Origin: Croceibacterium_A sp039927815
Lineage (GTDB): Bacteria > Pseudomonadota > Alphaproteobacteria > Sphingomonadales > Sphingomonadaceae
Reading direction: 5' to 3'
Length of the DNA stretch: 32,198 nt
Assembly: GCA_039927815.1 (NCBI GenBank)
Contig: JBDSUJ010000050.1
Location: 1 to 32,198, forward strand
Part shown: positions 25,898 to 32,198 of the stretch, in pieces
How positions within the stretch are numbered: the stretch's first letter is position 1
Layout of the letters: each line of letters opens with the position of its first letter
Translations under genes and position numbers: made by a program
Notes under the pieces: generated by a model
Database searches by the model: none
Seen by the model: only the letters and a program-made list of their open reading frames with translations
What the model was told of the DNA's origin: nothing

Positions 25898-25926
25898 TTG
25901 ACAGGGCCGTGGCCCTCCAGTTTAAC
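25898..25926 (+). promoter_or_regulatory. Predicted cfa promoter with an internal palindrome
   Basis: A perfect -35 TTGACA (25898-25903) and TTTAAC (25921-25926) are separated by 17 bases, ahead of the cfa start at 25963. The spacer holds AGGGCC-GT-GGCCCT (25903-25916), a perfect inverted repeat of six-base arms that could be an operator. The -35 overlaps the last bases around the preceding stop. Confidence 0.45.
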
Positions 25927-25962
25927 CGCAATACATAAGAGATAGAGGGAGATCGCGCGCCG

Positions 25963-27243
25963 ATGTGGCTGCTCGACAAGATGCTCGGCAAGCTGATCCG
26001 CACCGGACAGCTGACGATTACCGACCATGACGGCAAAGTTTACCGCTACGGCGATGGCACGGGCGAGGATATCCGCGTCCGCCTGACCGACCGCAAGGCC
26101 TCACGCCATATCGCCCGCTATCCCCAGATCGGCGCTGGCGAGGCCTTTATGTGGGGCTGGCTTGAGGTCGAGCCACCGCACGACATCCGCAACATGGTTC
26201 TGTTCGTCACCTCGCAAACCAAGCGCGTGGGTGACAAGGCAATCCAGCCGCAAAGCCGGGTGCGCAAGCTCGCGCAGAAGCTGGCAGCGAAAGTCGACGG
26301 CATCAATCTGAAGGGCAAGGCGCGCAAGAACGCGGAGCATACCTACAACCTGACCCGCCGCCTGTACGAACTGTTCCTCGACGAGGACCGGCAATACACG
26401 ATGGCCTACTATCGCGACCCAGAGAACACCCTCGAGAAGGCGCAGCTCGACAAGAAGGCGCTCGTCGCTGCCAAGATGTACCTCAAGCCCCCAGTCGACG
26501 GAAAGCCGATGAAGGTGCTCGACATCGGCTGCGGCTGGGGTGGCCTGGCGATGTATCTAAACCAGCATTACGGCTGCGAAGTCCTCGGCGTCGCCCTCGC
26601 CCCCGACCAGATCGCCTTCTGCAAGGAACGGGCAAAAGCCGCCGGCGTCGACGATAAGGTCAAGTTCGCGCTGATGGACTACCGCGATGTTGAGGGGCAG
26701 TTCGACCGCATCAGTTCGGTGGGCCTGCTCGAACATGTCGGGACCGTGCATTACCCCGAATTCTTCGAGCACACCGCCAAGCTGCTCAAGCCCGACGGCG
26801 TGATGTTCAGCCATTGCTGCGGCCGCGCAGGTCCTCCGGGCTTCACCGACGCGTGGACCCGCAAGTACATCTTCCCTGGCGGCTATATTCCGGCATTGTC
26901 CGAACTCGTCACCCAGAGCGAACAGCGCGGCTGGCAGGTCATGGACGTGGAGGCGATGCGCTTCCACTACAGCTATACGCTCGAGGAATGGTACAACCGC
27001 ACGGTCATGCACCGCGACGAGATCGTCGAGATGTACGACGAGCAATTCTACCGCATGTGGCTGTTTTACCTCGCCGGTGCCGAGCAGAGCTTTCGCCACG
27101 GCATGCTGGTCAACTGGCAGCTGCTCTACGTGAAGGACCGCGCGGCAATCCCCATGACCCGCGAGTTCATCGAGGAAGAGAGCAAGCGCCTGCGCGAGAG
27201 CGAAGAACCGCCGGTGTGGCATCTTGCGCAGGCGGCTGAGTAG
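25963..27243 (+). CDS. cfa: Cyclopropane-fatty-acyl-phospholipid synthase
   Basis: This enzyme converts cis-unsaturated acyl chains in membrane phospholipids to cyclopropane forms using SAM. The 426-residue product has the N-terminal lipid-binding domain and the SAM domain with VLDIGCGWGGLAMYL at about 185-199. The active-site Glu is in VGLLEHVG, the His in MFSHCCGRAG, and KYIFPGGYIPALSEL and the C-terminal YNRTVMHRDEI and FYRMWLFYLAG are typical. One departure: the position of the conserved active-site Cys (SCAYW in E. coli) is Met147 here (YTMAYY). The start is supported by GGGAG upstream. It has its own predicted promoter after the molybdoprotein gene. Confidence 0.93.
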   Translation: MWLLDKMLGKLIRTGQLTITDHDGKVYRYGDGTGEDIRVRLTDRKASRHIARYPQIGAGEAFMWGWLEVEPPHDIRNMVLFVTSQTKRVGDKAIQPQSRVRKLAQKLAAKVDGINLKGKARKNAEHTYNLTRRLYELFLDEDRQYTMAYYRDPENTLEKAQLDKKALVAAKMYLKPPVDGKPMKVLDIGCGWGGLAMYLNQHYGCEVLGVALAPDQIAFCKERAKAAGVDDKVKFALMDYRDVEGQFDRISSVGLLEHVGTVHYPEFFEHTAKLLKPDGVMFSHCCGRAGPPGFTDAWTRKYIFPGGYIPALSELVTQSEQRGWQVMDVEAMRFHYSYTLEEWYNRTVMHRDEIVEMYDEQFYRMWLFYLAGAEQSFRHGMLVNWQLLYVKDRAAIPMTREFIEEESKRLRESEEPPVWHLAQAAE

Positions 27244-27247
27244 CCCC

Positions 27248-28480
27248 ATGCGTCCGATTGCCTGGGCTGCGGTTGCGATCCTTCTGGCGCTGGCACCCGC
27301 CGCGGCCCAGCAGCCCGAGATCGGCATCAAGCCGTTTGTGCTGAGCCAACCGAGCTACACTTTCGATACCGCTGAGCAGCACGGCATCAAGGTCACCCCG
27401 CTGGTACGCGACCTCAGGCGGCCGTTCGCCATCGAATTTCTGCCCAACGGTGATCTGCTGGTGACCGAACGGGGGTTCGCGCTCAGGACCATCCATGGAG
27501 TGACCGGGGCCAATCCGCGGCTCGATCCGCAGCCCGTTGCGGGAATGCCCACGCCCTCTGATCCGGTGGCCAATCTCGGCCTGCAGGATATCGCTCTGCA
27601 TCCGGACTTCGCGCGCAATCATTGGCTCTATTTCACGTACAACGATCCAGCGCCCAGGCCGACCGGGGATACCGGCAGCGCGACCCAGCGCTTCGCCCGG
27701 CTCAAGCTGATGCGCGGCAAGCTTGAGGGAGGGCGCGTAACCCAACTCGAAACATTGATAACCGGCACCGTTGCGCCTGCGCTCGGATCACGCGTCGCCT
27801 TTGGCAAGGACGGCACGCTGTTCATGACGAGTGGCGGCGCGTTCGGGAATTTGTCGCAGGACCTCGGCAATATCTACGGCAAGGTTCTGCACCTCAATGC
27901 CGATGGGACCATTCCGAAAGACAATCCATTTGTCGGCAAGGCGGGGGCCAACCCGGCAATCTTTAGCTACGGGCACCGCGATCAGCACGGCCTAATGGTG
28001 CATCCGGTGACCGGTGCGGTAATCAATGCCGAGCACGGCCCCAACGGCGGCGATGAGGTCAATCTCATTCTGCCCGGCCGCAACTACGGCTGGCCGGATT
28101 ATACCTTCGGGCGTGCTTACGACGGCGCGCAGATTTCGCAGACGCCGCTCGGGCCGGGTATTGAACGCCCACTGCTGATCTGGATACCTTCGATCGCTCC
28201 AACTGGACTGATGATCTATCAAGGCGACAAGTTTCCTGCCTGGAAAGGCAACCTGTTCATCGGCAGCGGACGGCGCGGTGAGGTGCCCGGCACAGGTGGG
28301 CTCGAGCGCGTAGTCCTCGGTGCAGGCTTGGGCGAGTTGCGGCGCGAGACTTTGATCACAGAACTACATCAGCGCGTGCGTGATTTCGCCGAAGGGCCTG
28401 ATGGATTGATCTACGTCCTGACCGACGGCAATGAGAACGCCGTGCTGCGGATCGAACCTGCGACACTTGCGGCCCGCTAA
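27248..28480 (+). CDS. PQQ-dependent sugar dehydrogenase (aldose dehydrogenase type)
   Basis: The 410-residue product is a six-bladed beta-propeller of the soluble glucose/aldose sugar dehydrogenase family (E. coli YliI type). It begins with a signal peptide (MRPIAWAAVAILLALAPAAA), so it acts in the periplasm. Family segments are PFAIEFLPNGDLLVTER, LQDIALHPDFARNHWLYFTY, FSYGHRDQHGLMVHP, EHGPNGGDEVNLILPGRNYG, and GSGRRGEVPG. These include the positions that contact PQQ and calcium. The ATG at 27248 lies four bases after the cfa stop, so the two genes are probably cotranscribed. The natural substrate is uncertain. Confidence 0.9.
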   Translation: MRPIAWAAVAILLALAPAAAQQPEIGIKPFVLSQPSYTFDTAEQHGIKVTPLVRDLRRPFAIEFLPNGDLLVTERGFALRTIHGVTGANPRLDPQPVAGMPTPSDPVANLGLQDIALHPDFARNHWLYFTYNDPAPRPTGDTGSATQRFARLKLMRGKLEGGRVTQLETLITGTVAPALGSRVAFGKDGTLFMTSGGAFGNLSQDLGNIYGKVLHLNADGTIPKDNPFVGKAGANPAIFSYGHRDQHGLMVHPVTGAVINAEHGPNGGDEVNLILPGRNYGWPDYTFGRAYDGAQISQTPLGPGIERPLLIWIPSIAPTGLMIYQGDKFPAWKGNLFIGSGRRGEVPGTGGLERVVLGAGLGELRRETLITELHQRVRDFAEGPDGLIYVLTDGNENAVLRIEPATLAAR

Positions 28481-28546
28481 GCGGATGTCGGAGATCCCGA
28501 TGAACCGTACCCACCGCCCCGGTATCCTCCTGTGATCGTAGGTCCT

Positions 28547-29092
28547 ATGCTCTCCTCGAACCTTCGCACCGCCGTCCTGCGGGCGCTTCTTGTTTTAGCG
28601 GCGCTGGTGCCAACATCCGCCGGCGCGAAAGTCGCTGTCACGTTTCACAGCTTCAGCGGCTCGTTCCTGACGGGCCGCTATCCGCACGCCTTCGTTGCGT
28701 TCGAAGGCACGCTCGACGAGACCGGCGAGAAGATTCACTCGAACTACGGATTCTCAGCCAAGAGCGCTGACCCTTCGATCCTGGCTGGCCCAGTCGCGCA
28801 CGGCATGTATTCCGAAAAAGAGAAGTACCTGCGCTCGACCAACAGCCATTTCACCGTGACTGTCGACGATTCGACGTACCGACGGATGATGGCTGAGATG
28901 GTTGCCTGGCGCGACGCACCGGGAAAATACTACGATCTGGACCGCCGCAATTGCATCCATTTCGTTGGCGCAATAGCCCAGATTGCCGGTCTCAAGGTTG
29001 ATTTCCCCGCTCCAATGATCCGCCACCCCAAGGAATGGATGAATCACATCGCTGCCCTGAACCCGCAACTTCACGCCAAGCCAGTCGCCTAG
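28547..29092 (+). CDS. Exported protein with a permuted-papain-like His and Asn-Cys motif
   Basis: I do not know a named family for this 181-residue protein. From the ATG at 28547, with AGG upstream, it has a signal peptide (RALLVLAALVPTSAGA). The mature part contains RYPHAFVAFEGTLDE early and YDLDRRNCIHFVGAIAQIAG late. A His at the start of a beta strand followed much later by Asn-Cys at the start of a helix is the order of circularly permuted NlpC/P60 or LRAT-like thiol hydrolases, so a peptidase, amidase or acyltransferase role is possible; this is inference. The remainder has no recognisable domain. It is preceded by the sugar dehydrogenase gene (66 bases) and followed by argG. Confidence 0.65.
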   Translation: MLSSNLRTAVLRALLVLAALVPTSAGAKVAVTFHSFSGSFLTGRYPHAFVAFEGTLDETGEKIHSNYGFSAKSADPSILAGPVAHGMYSEKEKYLRSTNSHFTVTVDDSTYRRMMAEMVAWRDAPGKYYDLDRRNCIHFVGAIAQIAGLKVDFPAPMIRHPKEWMNHIAALNPQLHAKPVA

Positions 29093-29104
29093 AACCCGGC
29101 TCAC

Positions 29105-29133
29105 TTGCCGCATCGCCGTGCTTGCCCTAGGGG
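29105..29133 (+). promoter_or_regulatory. Possible argG promoter
   Basis: TTGCCG (29105-29110) and TAGGGG (29128-29133) are 17 bases apart and 46 bases before the argG start. The same CTAGGG-type element appears before the IalB-like gene (15019-15024). Assignment by pattern only. Confidence 0.3.
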
Positions 29134-29178
29134 CTGCGCCCGCTGATTTGCTCCGTTTGCGGACGAGGAATAAAATTG

Positions 29179-30396
29179 ATGTCCGATATCAAACGCGTGG
29201 TTCTCGCCTACTCGGGCGGCCTGGACACCAGCGTGATCCTCAAGTGGCTGCAGGTAACGTACAACTGCGAAGTGGTAACTTTTACCGCCGACCTCGGCCA
29301 GGGCGAAGAACTTGAGCCCGCACGCGCCAAGGCACAGATGATGGGCGTGCCCGAGGAGCACATCTACGTCGACGACTTGCGCGAGGAGTTTGTGCGGGAC
29401 TTCGTGTTCCCGATGATGCGTGCCAATGCCCGTTACGAAGGCGATTACTTGCTGGGAACTTCAATCGCGCGCCCGCTGATCTCGAAAAGACTGGTGGAGA
29501 TTGCGCACGAAACAGGCGCCGATGCCATCGCCCATGGCGCCACCGGCAAAGGCAACGACCAGGTCCGCTTCGAGCTGTCAGCTTACGCGCTTGACCCGAA
29601 TATCCGCGTCATTGCTCCGTGGCGCGAATGGGACCTGACCAGCCGCACGGCGCTGATCGCGTGGGCCGAACAGCACCAGATCCCGGTGCCCAAGGACAAA
29701 CGCGGCGAAAGCCCGTTTTCGACCGACGCCAACCTGCTGCATACCTCCTCCGAAGGAAAGGTGCTCGAGGACCCGTGGAACGAAGTGCCGGACTACGTTT
29801 ATTCGCGCACCGCCGACCCCGAAAATGCCCCGAACGAGCCCGAATACATCACGCTGGTATTCAACCAGGGCGATGGGGTTGCGCTCAATGGCGAAGTGAT
29901 GAGCCCGGCCACCCTGTTGACCGCGCTCAATGAACTCGGACGCAAGCACGGCATCGGTCGGCTCGATCTGGTCGAGAATCGCTTCGTCGGGATGAAATCG
30001 CGCGGAATGTATGAGACCCCCGGGGGCGAGATTTACGCCCGCGCACACCGCGGGATTGAATCGCTCACGCTCGACCGGGGTGCGGCGCACCTCAAGGACG
30101 AACTGATGCCCAAGTATGCCGAACTGATCTACAATGGCTTCTGGTTCACGCCGGAGCGGGAGATGTTGCAGGCGGCGATCAATCTCAGCCAAGCCAAGGT
30201 GAACGGCGAAGTGCGGCTCAAACTCTACAAGGGTCAGGCCGGCGTGGTTGGTCGCCGGAGCCCCGACTCGCTCTATTCCGAGCGCCACGTCACGTTCGAG
30301 GACGACGCCGGGACCTATGACCAGCAGGACGCTGCCGGCTTCATCAAGCTCAATGCCCTGCGTTTGCGGCTGCTCGCGCAACGCGACCGTGGGTAA
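29179..30396 (+). CDS. argG: Argininosuccinate synthase
   Basis: ArgG joins citrulline and aspartate with ATP in arginine synthesis. The 405-residue length is the family norm, and the start MSDIKRVVLAYSGGLDTS contains the ATP pyrophosphatase loop. Other conserved parts are NCEVVTFTADLGQGEE, AHGATGKGNDQVRFE, APWREW, and MYETPGGEIY. GAGGA lies nine bases before the ATG at 29179; a TTG one codon earlier is also possible. The gene stands alone, with no other arginine gene in the window, and is followed by a long non-coding stretch. Confidence 0.96.
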   Translation: MSDIKRVVLAYSGGLDTSVILKWLQVTYNCEVVTFTADLGQGEELEPARAKAQMMGVPEEHIYVDDLREEFVRDFVFPMMRANARYEGDYLLGTSIARPLISKRLVEIAHETGADAIAHGATGKGNDQVRFELSAYALDPNIRVIAPWREWDLTSRTALIAWAEQHQIPVPKDKRGESPFSTDANLLHTSSEGKVLEDPWNEVPDYVYSRTADPENAPNEPEYITLVFNQGDGVALNGEVMSPATLLTALNELGRKHGIGRLDLVENRFVGMKSRGMYETPGGEIYARAHRGIESLTLDRGAAHLKDELMPKYAELIYNGFWFTPEREMLQAAINLSQAKVNGEVRLKLYKGQAGVVGRRSPDSLYSERHVTFEDDAGTYDQQDAAGFIKLNALRLRLLAQRDRG

Positions 30397-30424
30397 AATG
30401 CTCTTTCAGCGATGAATCGTTGAG

Positions 30425-30467
30425 TTATCCAGCCTTGTCCACTGCCATTCCGAACGAATGTGGATAA
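30425..30467. promoter_or_regulatory. Cluster of DnaA-box-like sequences
   Basis: TGTGGATAA (30459-30467) is a perfect DnaA box (TTATCCACA on the minus strand). Two degenerate boxes stand close by on the plus strand, TTATCCAGC (30425-30433) and TTGTCCACT (30435-30443), each differing at two positions. The cluster lies 28 bases after argG, at the front of the structured non-coding region. The same bases include GATAAA, which could serve as the -10 of a transcript starting near 30475. Confidence 0.45.
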
Positions 30468-30469
30468 AT

Positions 30470-30990
30470 GGCCTGCTGCGCCGTTGCCCGAATCGGGCAG
30501 CCCGCGCATCTTTCAGACATCGAGACGGGGATTGGCCCTTCCGAGACAAAGGCTGAAAAGCCGGCGACGGAGAGGGGATTTTGGAACCGGTTCGACGCGA
30601 TGGCGAAAGCCGCGCGGTGGAGCCTAGAGAGCAAGTGAGTCTTCGGACAATCCCAATCTCGAAAGCGTTGAAGCTGCGAGGGCGCAAAGTCGGCAAGGCC
30701 GCAGGCCGATACAGACCGAGGATGGAGCAACGCTTTCGGGCAATGTTTCATCTGCCTGAAGCCTGGATCGACATGTTGGTCTCGGAACCGCCGGGCGGTA
30801 GGGAAAGGTCTTCGGACCGGAACCGGCCCTTGGTGGAACCGGCACCGGCGCGAGCGCCGGATGACGAAATTGCCACCTATCGGTTTCGGCCGGCAAGGAG
30901 CTTTGGAGACATCAGGCGATAAGCGCTCCCCCCGGGAGCCCACCGTCGGTGAGAGTGGGGTCGGCCGCAAGGCTGGCCCCATTTCTCTTT
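30470..30990 (+). ncRNA. Candidate large structured non-coding RNA
   Basis: About 500 bases with no typical codon use hold many complementary pairs. A 5' hairpin, TGCGC...GCGCA around TGCCCG-AAT-CGGGCA, spans 30477-30508. A rod follows: CGAGA 30521-30525 with TCTCG 30657-30661, GGGATTG 30528-30534 with CAATCCC 30648-30654, and TCCGA 30540-30544 with TCGGA 30643-30647. Inside it are GGCT-GAAA-AGCC (30551-30562) and GGC-GAAA-GCC with outer CGCG arms (30596-30616). Next come GAAAGCGTTG 30661-30670 with CAACGCTTTC 30728-30737, GGTC-TTCG-GACC (30807-30818) and CCGGCG-CGAG-CGCCGG (30845-30860). An intrinsic terminator closes the unit. The limits and strand are inferred from these helices. It does not match RNase P RNA, tmRNA, SRP RNA or 6S RNA hallmarks that I know. 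Confidence 0.45.
30925..30990 (+). terminator. Hairpin series ending in an intrinsic terminator
   Basis: Three hairpins follow each other: GCTCCC-CCC-GGGAGC (30925-30939), CACC-GTC-GGTG (30941-30951), and a ten-pair stem GGGGTCGGCC-GCAA-GGCTGGCCCC (30957-30980, two G-U pairs, GCAA tetraloop). The last is followed by ATTTCTCTTTC, then by another T run at about 30998-31004. This is the strongest rho-independent terminator in the window and faces the plus strand. Confidence 0.75.
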
Positions 30991-31275
30991 CGGCCATTCT
31001 TTTTGACCCTGAGCATCGAGACTCTGCTGGCACGAAGATCGGATTGCAGGACAGAGCTATTTCGCGCCCCGCGACTCGACCGCGCGAGATCTCGTTCAGC
31101 AATCGAATCTCGCAGATTAACCATCGGGCGCCGTTTCGAACATAAACGGAATCGAAGTTAATCCGGATGAATCGAGCCGGCGACGGGTTGGGACGAGCCT
31201 CAACGGGTTCAGATATTGGGAACCGGGGCGTAAACCGTCCTCGGCCACAAGTGTGGTCGACGGGAGCGACACACC
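30991..31275 (+). other. Upstream region of rlpA
   Basis: No gene is seen here. The stretch contains a ten-base palindrome CGAGATCTCG (31085-31094) and TTAACCAT (31117-31124), which matches the half-site used by the alphaproteobacterial regulator CtrA. No convincing -35/-10 pair stands out. Confidence 0.4.
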
Positions 31276-31767
31276 ATGATCATGCGCATCACGACAGTAG
31301 CCGCAGGGCTCCTCGCGTTTGGCGGATCGATGAGTGCGGTAAACGCGGCGGACGCCGTGTCGGTTCCCGCGCCGGTGTTTCATCAAGCCTTTGCCGATCT
31401 CGGCGCGCCTGCCGCCGTCGTGGTCCAGCCGGATGCTGTCGACCTGGCAACCATCGTACCCGCCGCCGAAGCGTTGCGTGACATCCCCGACGGGGTCGCC
31501 AGCTGGTACGGCGCCGAGCTGGCCGGCCACCGCACCGCCAACGGCGAGTACTTCAACCCCGCCGAGCTGACCGCCGCGCACCGCACCCTGCCGCTCGGCA
31601 GCCGGGTCAAGGTGACCTATCGCGGCCGCTCGGTCGTGGTCCGCATCAACGACCGCGGACCTTATGCCGCGGGCCGCGTGATCGACCTCAGCCAGGCCGC
31701 CGCCGAGCGGATCGGCCTGCGCCGCGCCGGCAGCGGTTCGGTCGAGCTCGCCAGCCTGATCGGCTAG
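31276..31767 (+). CDS. rlpA: RlpA-like septal lytic transglycosylase (DPBB domain)
   Basis: RlpA-type proteins cleave peptidoglycan lacking stem peptides and contribute to daughter cell separation. The 163-residue product has a signal peptide (cut near VNA, residue 24), a linker, and a double-psi beta-barrel at about 72-160. Conserved parts are GVASWYGAELAGHRTANGEY, AAHRTLPLGSRVKV and RINDRGPYAAGRVIDLS; E91 and D126 are spaced as the catalytic Glu and Asp of studied RlpA proteins. There is no C-terminal SPOR domain, so it would not bind denuded glycans that way. The ATG at 31276 has GGGAG nine bases upstream; 31282 is an alternative. Confidence 0.88.
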   Translation: MIMRITTVAAGLLAFGGSMSAVNAADAVSVPAPVFHQAFADLGAPAAVVVQPDAVDLATIVPAAEALRDIPDGVASWYGAELAGHRTANGEYFNPAELTAAHRTLPLGSRVKVTYRGRSVVVRINDRGPYAAGRVIDLSQAAAERIGLRRAGSGSVELASLIG

Positions 31768-31804
31768 CCCGCCCGGGCCGGCCCGCGCCGACCCGACCCC
31801 GCGC

Positions 31805-32198
31805 CTATTTCCCCAGTTGCCCCCTGACCGCGCCGCCCGGCTGGGCGGCAGTGTGGACGTTGACGTAGTAACCGCCCGGATTGGCGAGGATCTTGCGCGC
31901 CAGGTCGGCGGCGATCGGCGCGCACCCGCCGCTCGCGCCCGCCGCCGGTGTTGCGAGAGTCACCACCGGAGCGCCGGTCGCGCCCGGCCCGCCGGCGTGG
32001 ATGTGCGCCATCGTGGGCGCATCGACCACGGTGTTGAGCATGTAGCACAGCATGCCGGCAGGCGGATCGATCACCACCCCGGCATAGCCCGAGCCGCGGC
32101 CGAACAGGCTGGCGCTGAGCGCGACGCCGGTGTTGGGCGGCGGCGGAGCTGGCCGCGCGCGCGGCGCCTGCGCTCCGGCCGGGGCGCCCGCGCCGGGC
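31805..32198 (-). CDS. CHRD-domain protein, N-terminus cut by window edge
   Basis: The frame is open from the right edge to a stop at 31805, giving the last 130 or so residues. Upstream of the domain is a Pro/Ala-rich linker (APRARPAPPPPNTG). The domain ends with the CHRD pattern: MAHIHAGGPGATGAPVVTL and then YYVNVHTAAQPGGAVRGQL, as in chordin-like repeats that bacteria secrete. A Cys pair may form between GMLCYML and GGCAPI. The start and any signal peptide are outside the window. It converges with rlpA, 37 GC-rich bases apart. Confidence 0.85.
   Translation of the reverse strand, partial: PGAGAPAGAQAPRARPAPPPPNTGVALSASLFGRGSGYAGVVIDPPAGMLCYMLNTVVDAPTMAHIHAGGPGATGAPVVTLATPAAGASGGCAPIAADLARKILANPGGYYVNVHTAAQPGGAVRGQLGK

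Noticed and set aside
30581..30922. Plus-strand frame of 113 codons in the same region
   Set aside because: It has a TTG start without a ribosome site, Arg-rich content and weak third-position GC bias; RNA helices explain the stretch better. It ends just before the terminator, so it is not fully excluded.
30470..30990. RNase P RNA, tmRNA, SRP RNA or 6S RNA
   Set aside because: I looked for the GAGGAAAGTCC core of RNase P, the tmRNA tag and T-loop, and the SRP GGAAG-type tip, and found none.
30425..31102. Minus-strand frame of 225 codons after argG
   Set aside because: It has no recognisable domain, and its Arg/Ser/Pro-rich translation and base use are unlike the neighbours; it crosses the terminator and the helices described there.

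Overview
The window reads as a chromosomal stretch of a GC-rich alphaproteobacterium, most likely of the order Sphingomonadales. The reasons are the hybrid kinase CckA, a recA gene under a GTTC-N7-GTTC type SOS box, two TonB-dependent receptors, the slt/dapA/smpB neighbourhood, and RlmN, IalB-like and CHRD proteins of alphaproteobacterial flavour. I see no tRNA or rRNA gene, no insertion sequence, no prophage and no CRISPR array. Coding density is high, and most genes are housekeeping genes with a few accessory ones between them.

Region 1-6505 is mostly on the minus strand: a methyltransferase cut by the window edge, recA with its SOS promoter, a small unknown plus-strand gene, then smpB, two tandem DUF2062 membrane proteins and cckA, which overlap or nearly abut. 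Region 6585-8122 is a plus-strand insert between smpB and dapA: a frameshifted small hydrophilic gene and a flavin-dependent monooxygenase of the acyl-CoA dehydrogenase fold. Region 8124-11524 holds dapA, and divergently slt followed by a greB-like gene with no conventional start codon.

Region 11584-15623 looks metal-related: a secreted matrixin-like protease whose zinc motif has Gln in place of the first His, then a ZnuD-like zinc TonB receptor preceded by a near-perfect Zur-type operator, then an IalB-like secreted protein. Imperfect 82-base direct repeats flank the receptor gene. rlmN follows and carries an in-frame palindromic repeat. Region 16990-23573 holds a second, 982-residue TonB receptor divergent from an amidohydrolase, then a tiny ORF and glutamine-dependent NAD synthetase.

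Region 23733-28480 is a plus-strand cluster: a pteridine-reductase-like SDR, a cytochrome b, a sulfite-oxidase-fold molybdoprotein (these three overlap), then cyclopropane fatty acid synthase and a PQQ-type sugar dehydrogenase. A secreted protein with a permuted-papain-like motif and argG follow.

The 879 bases between argG and rlpA hold no convincing protein gene. They contain a DnaA-box cluster and then about 500 bases rich in perfect complementary helices and GNRA/UUCG tetraloops, ending in a strong intrinsic terminator. I regard this as the best candidate in the window for an undescribed structured RNA. The window ends with rlpA and, convergent to it, a CHRD-domain gene cut by the right edge.
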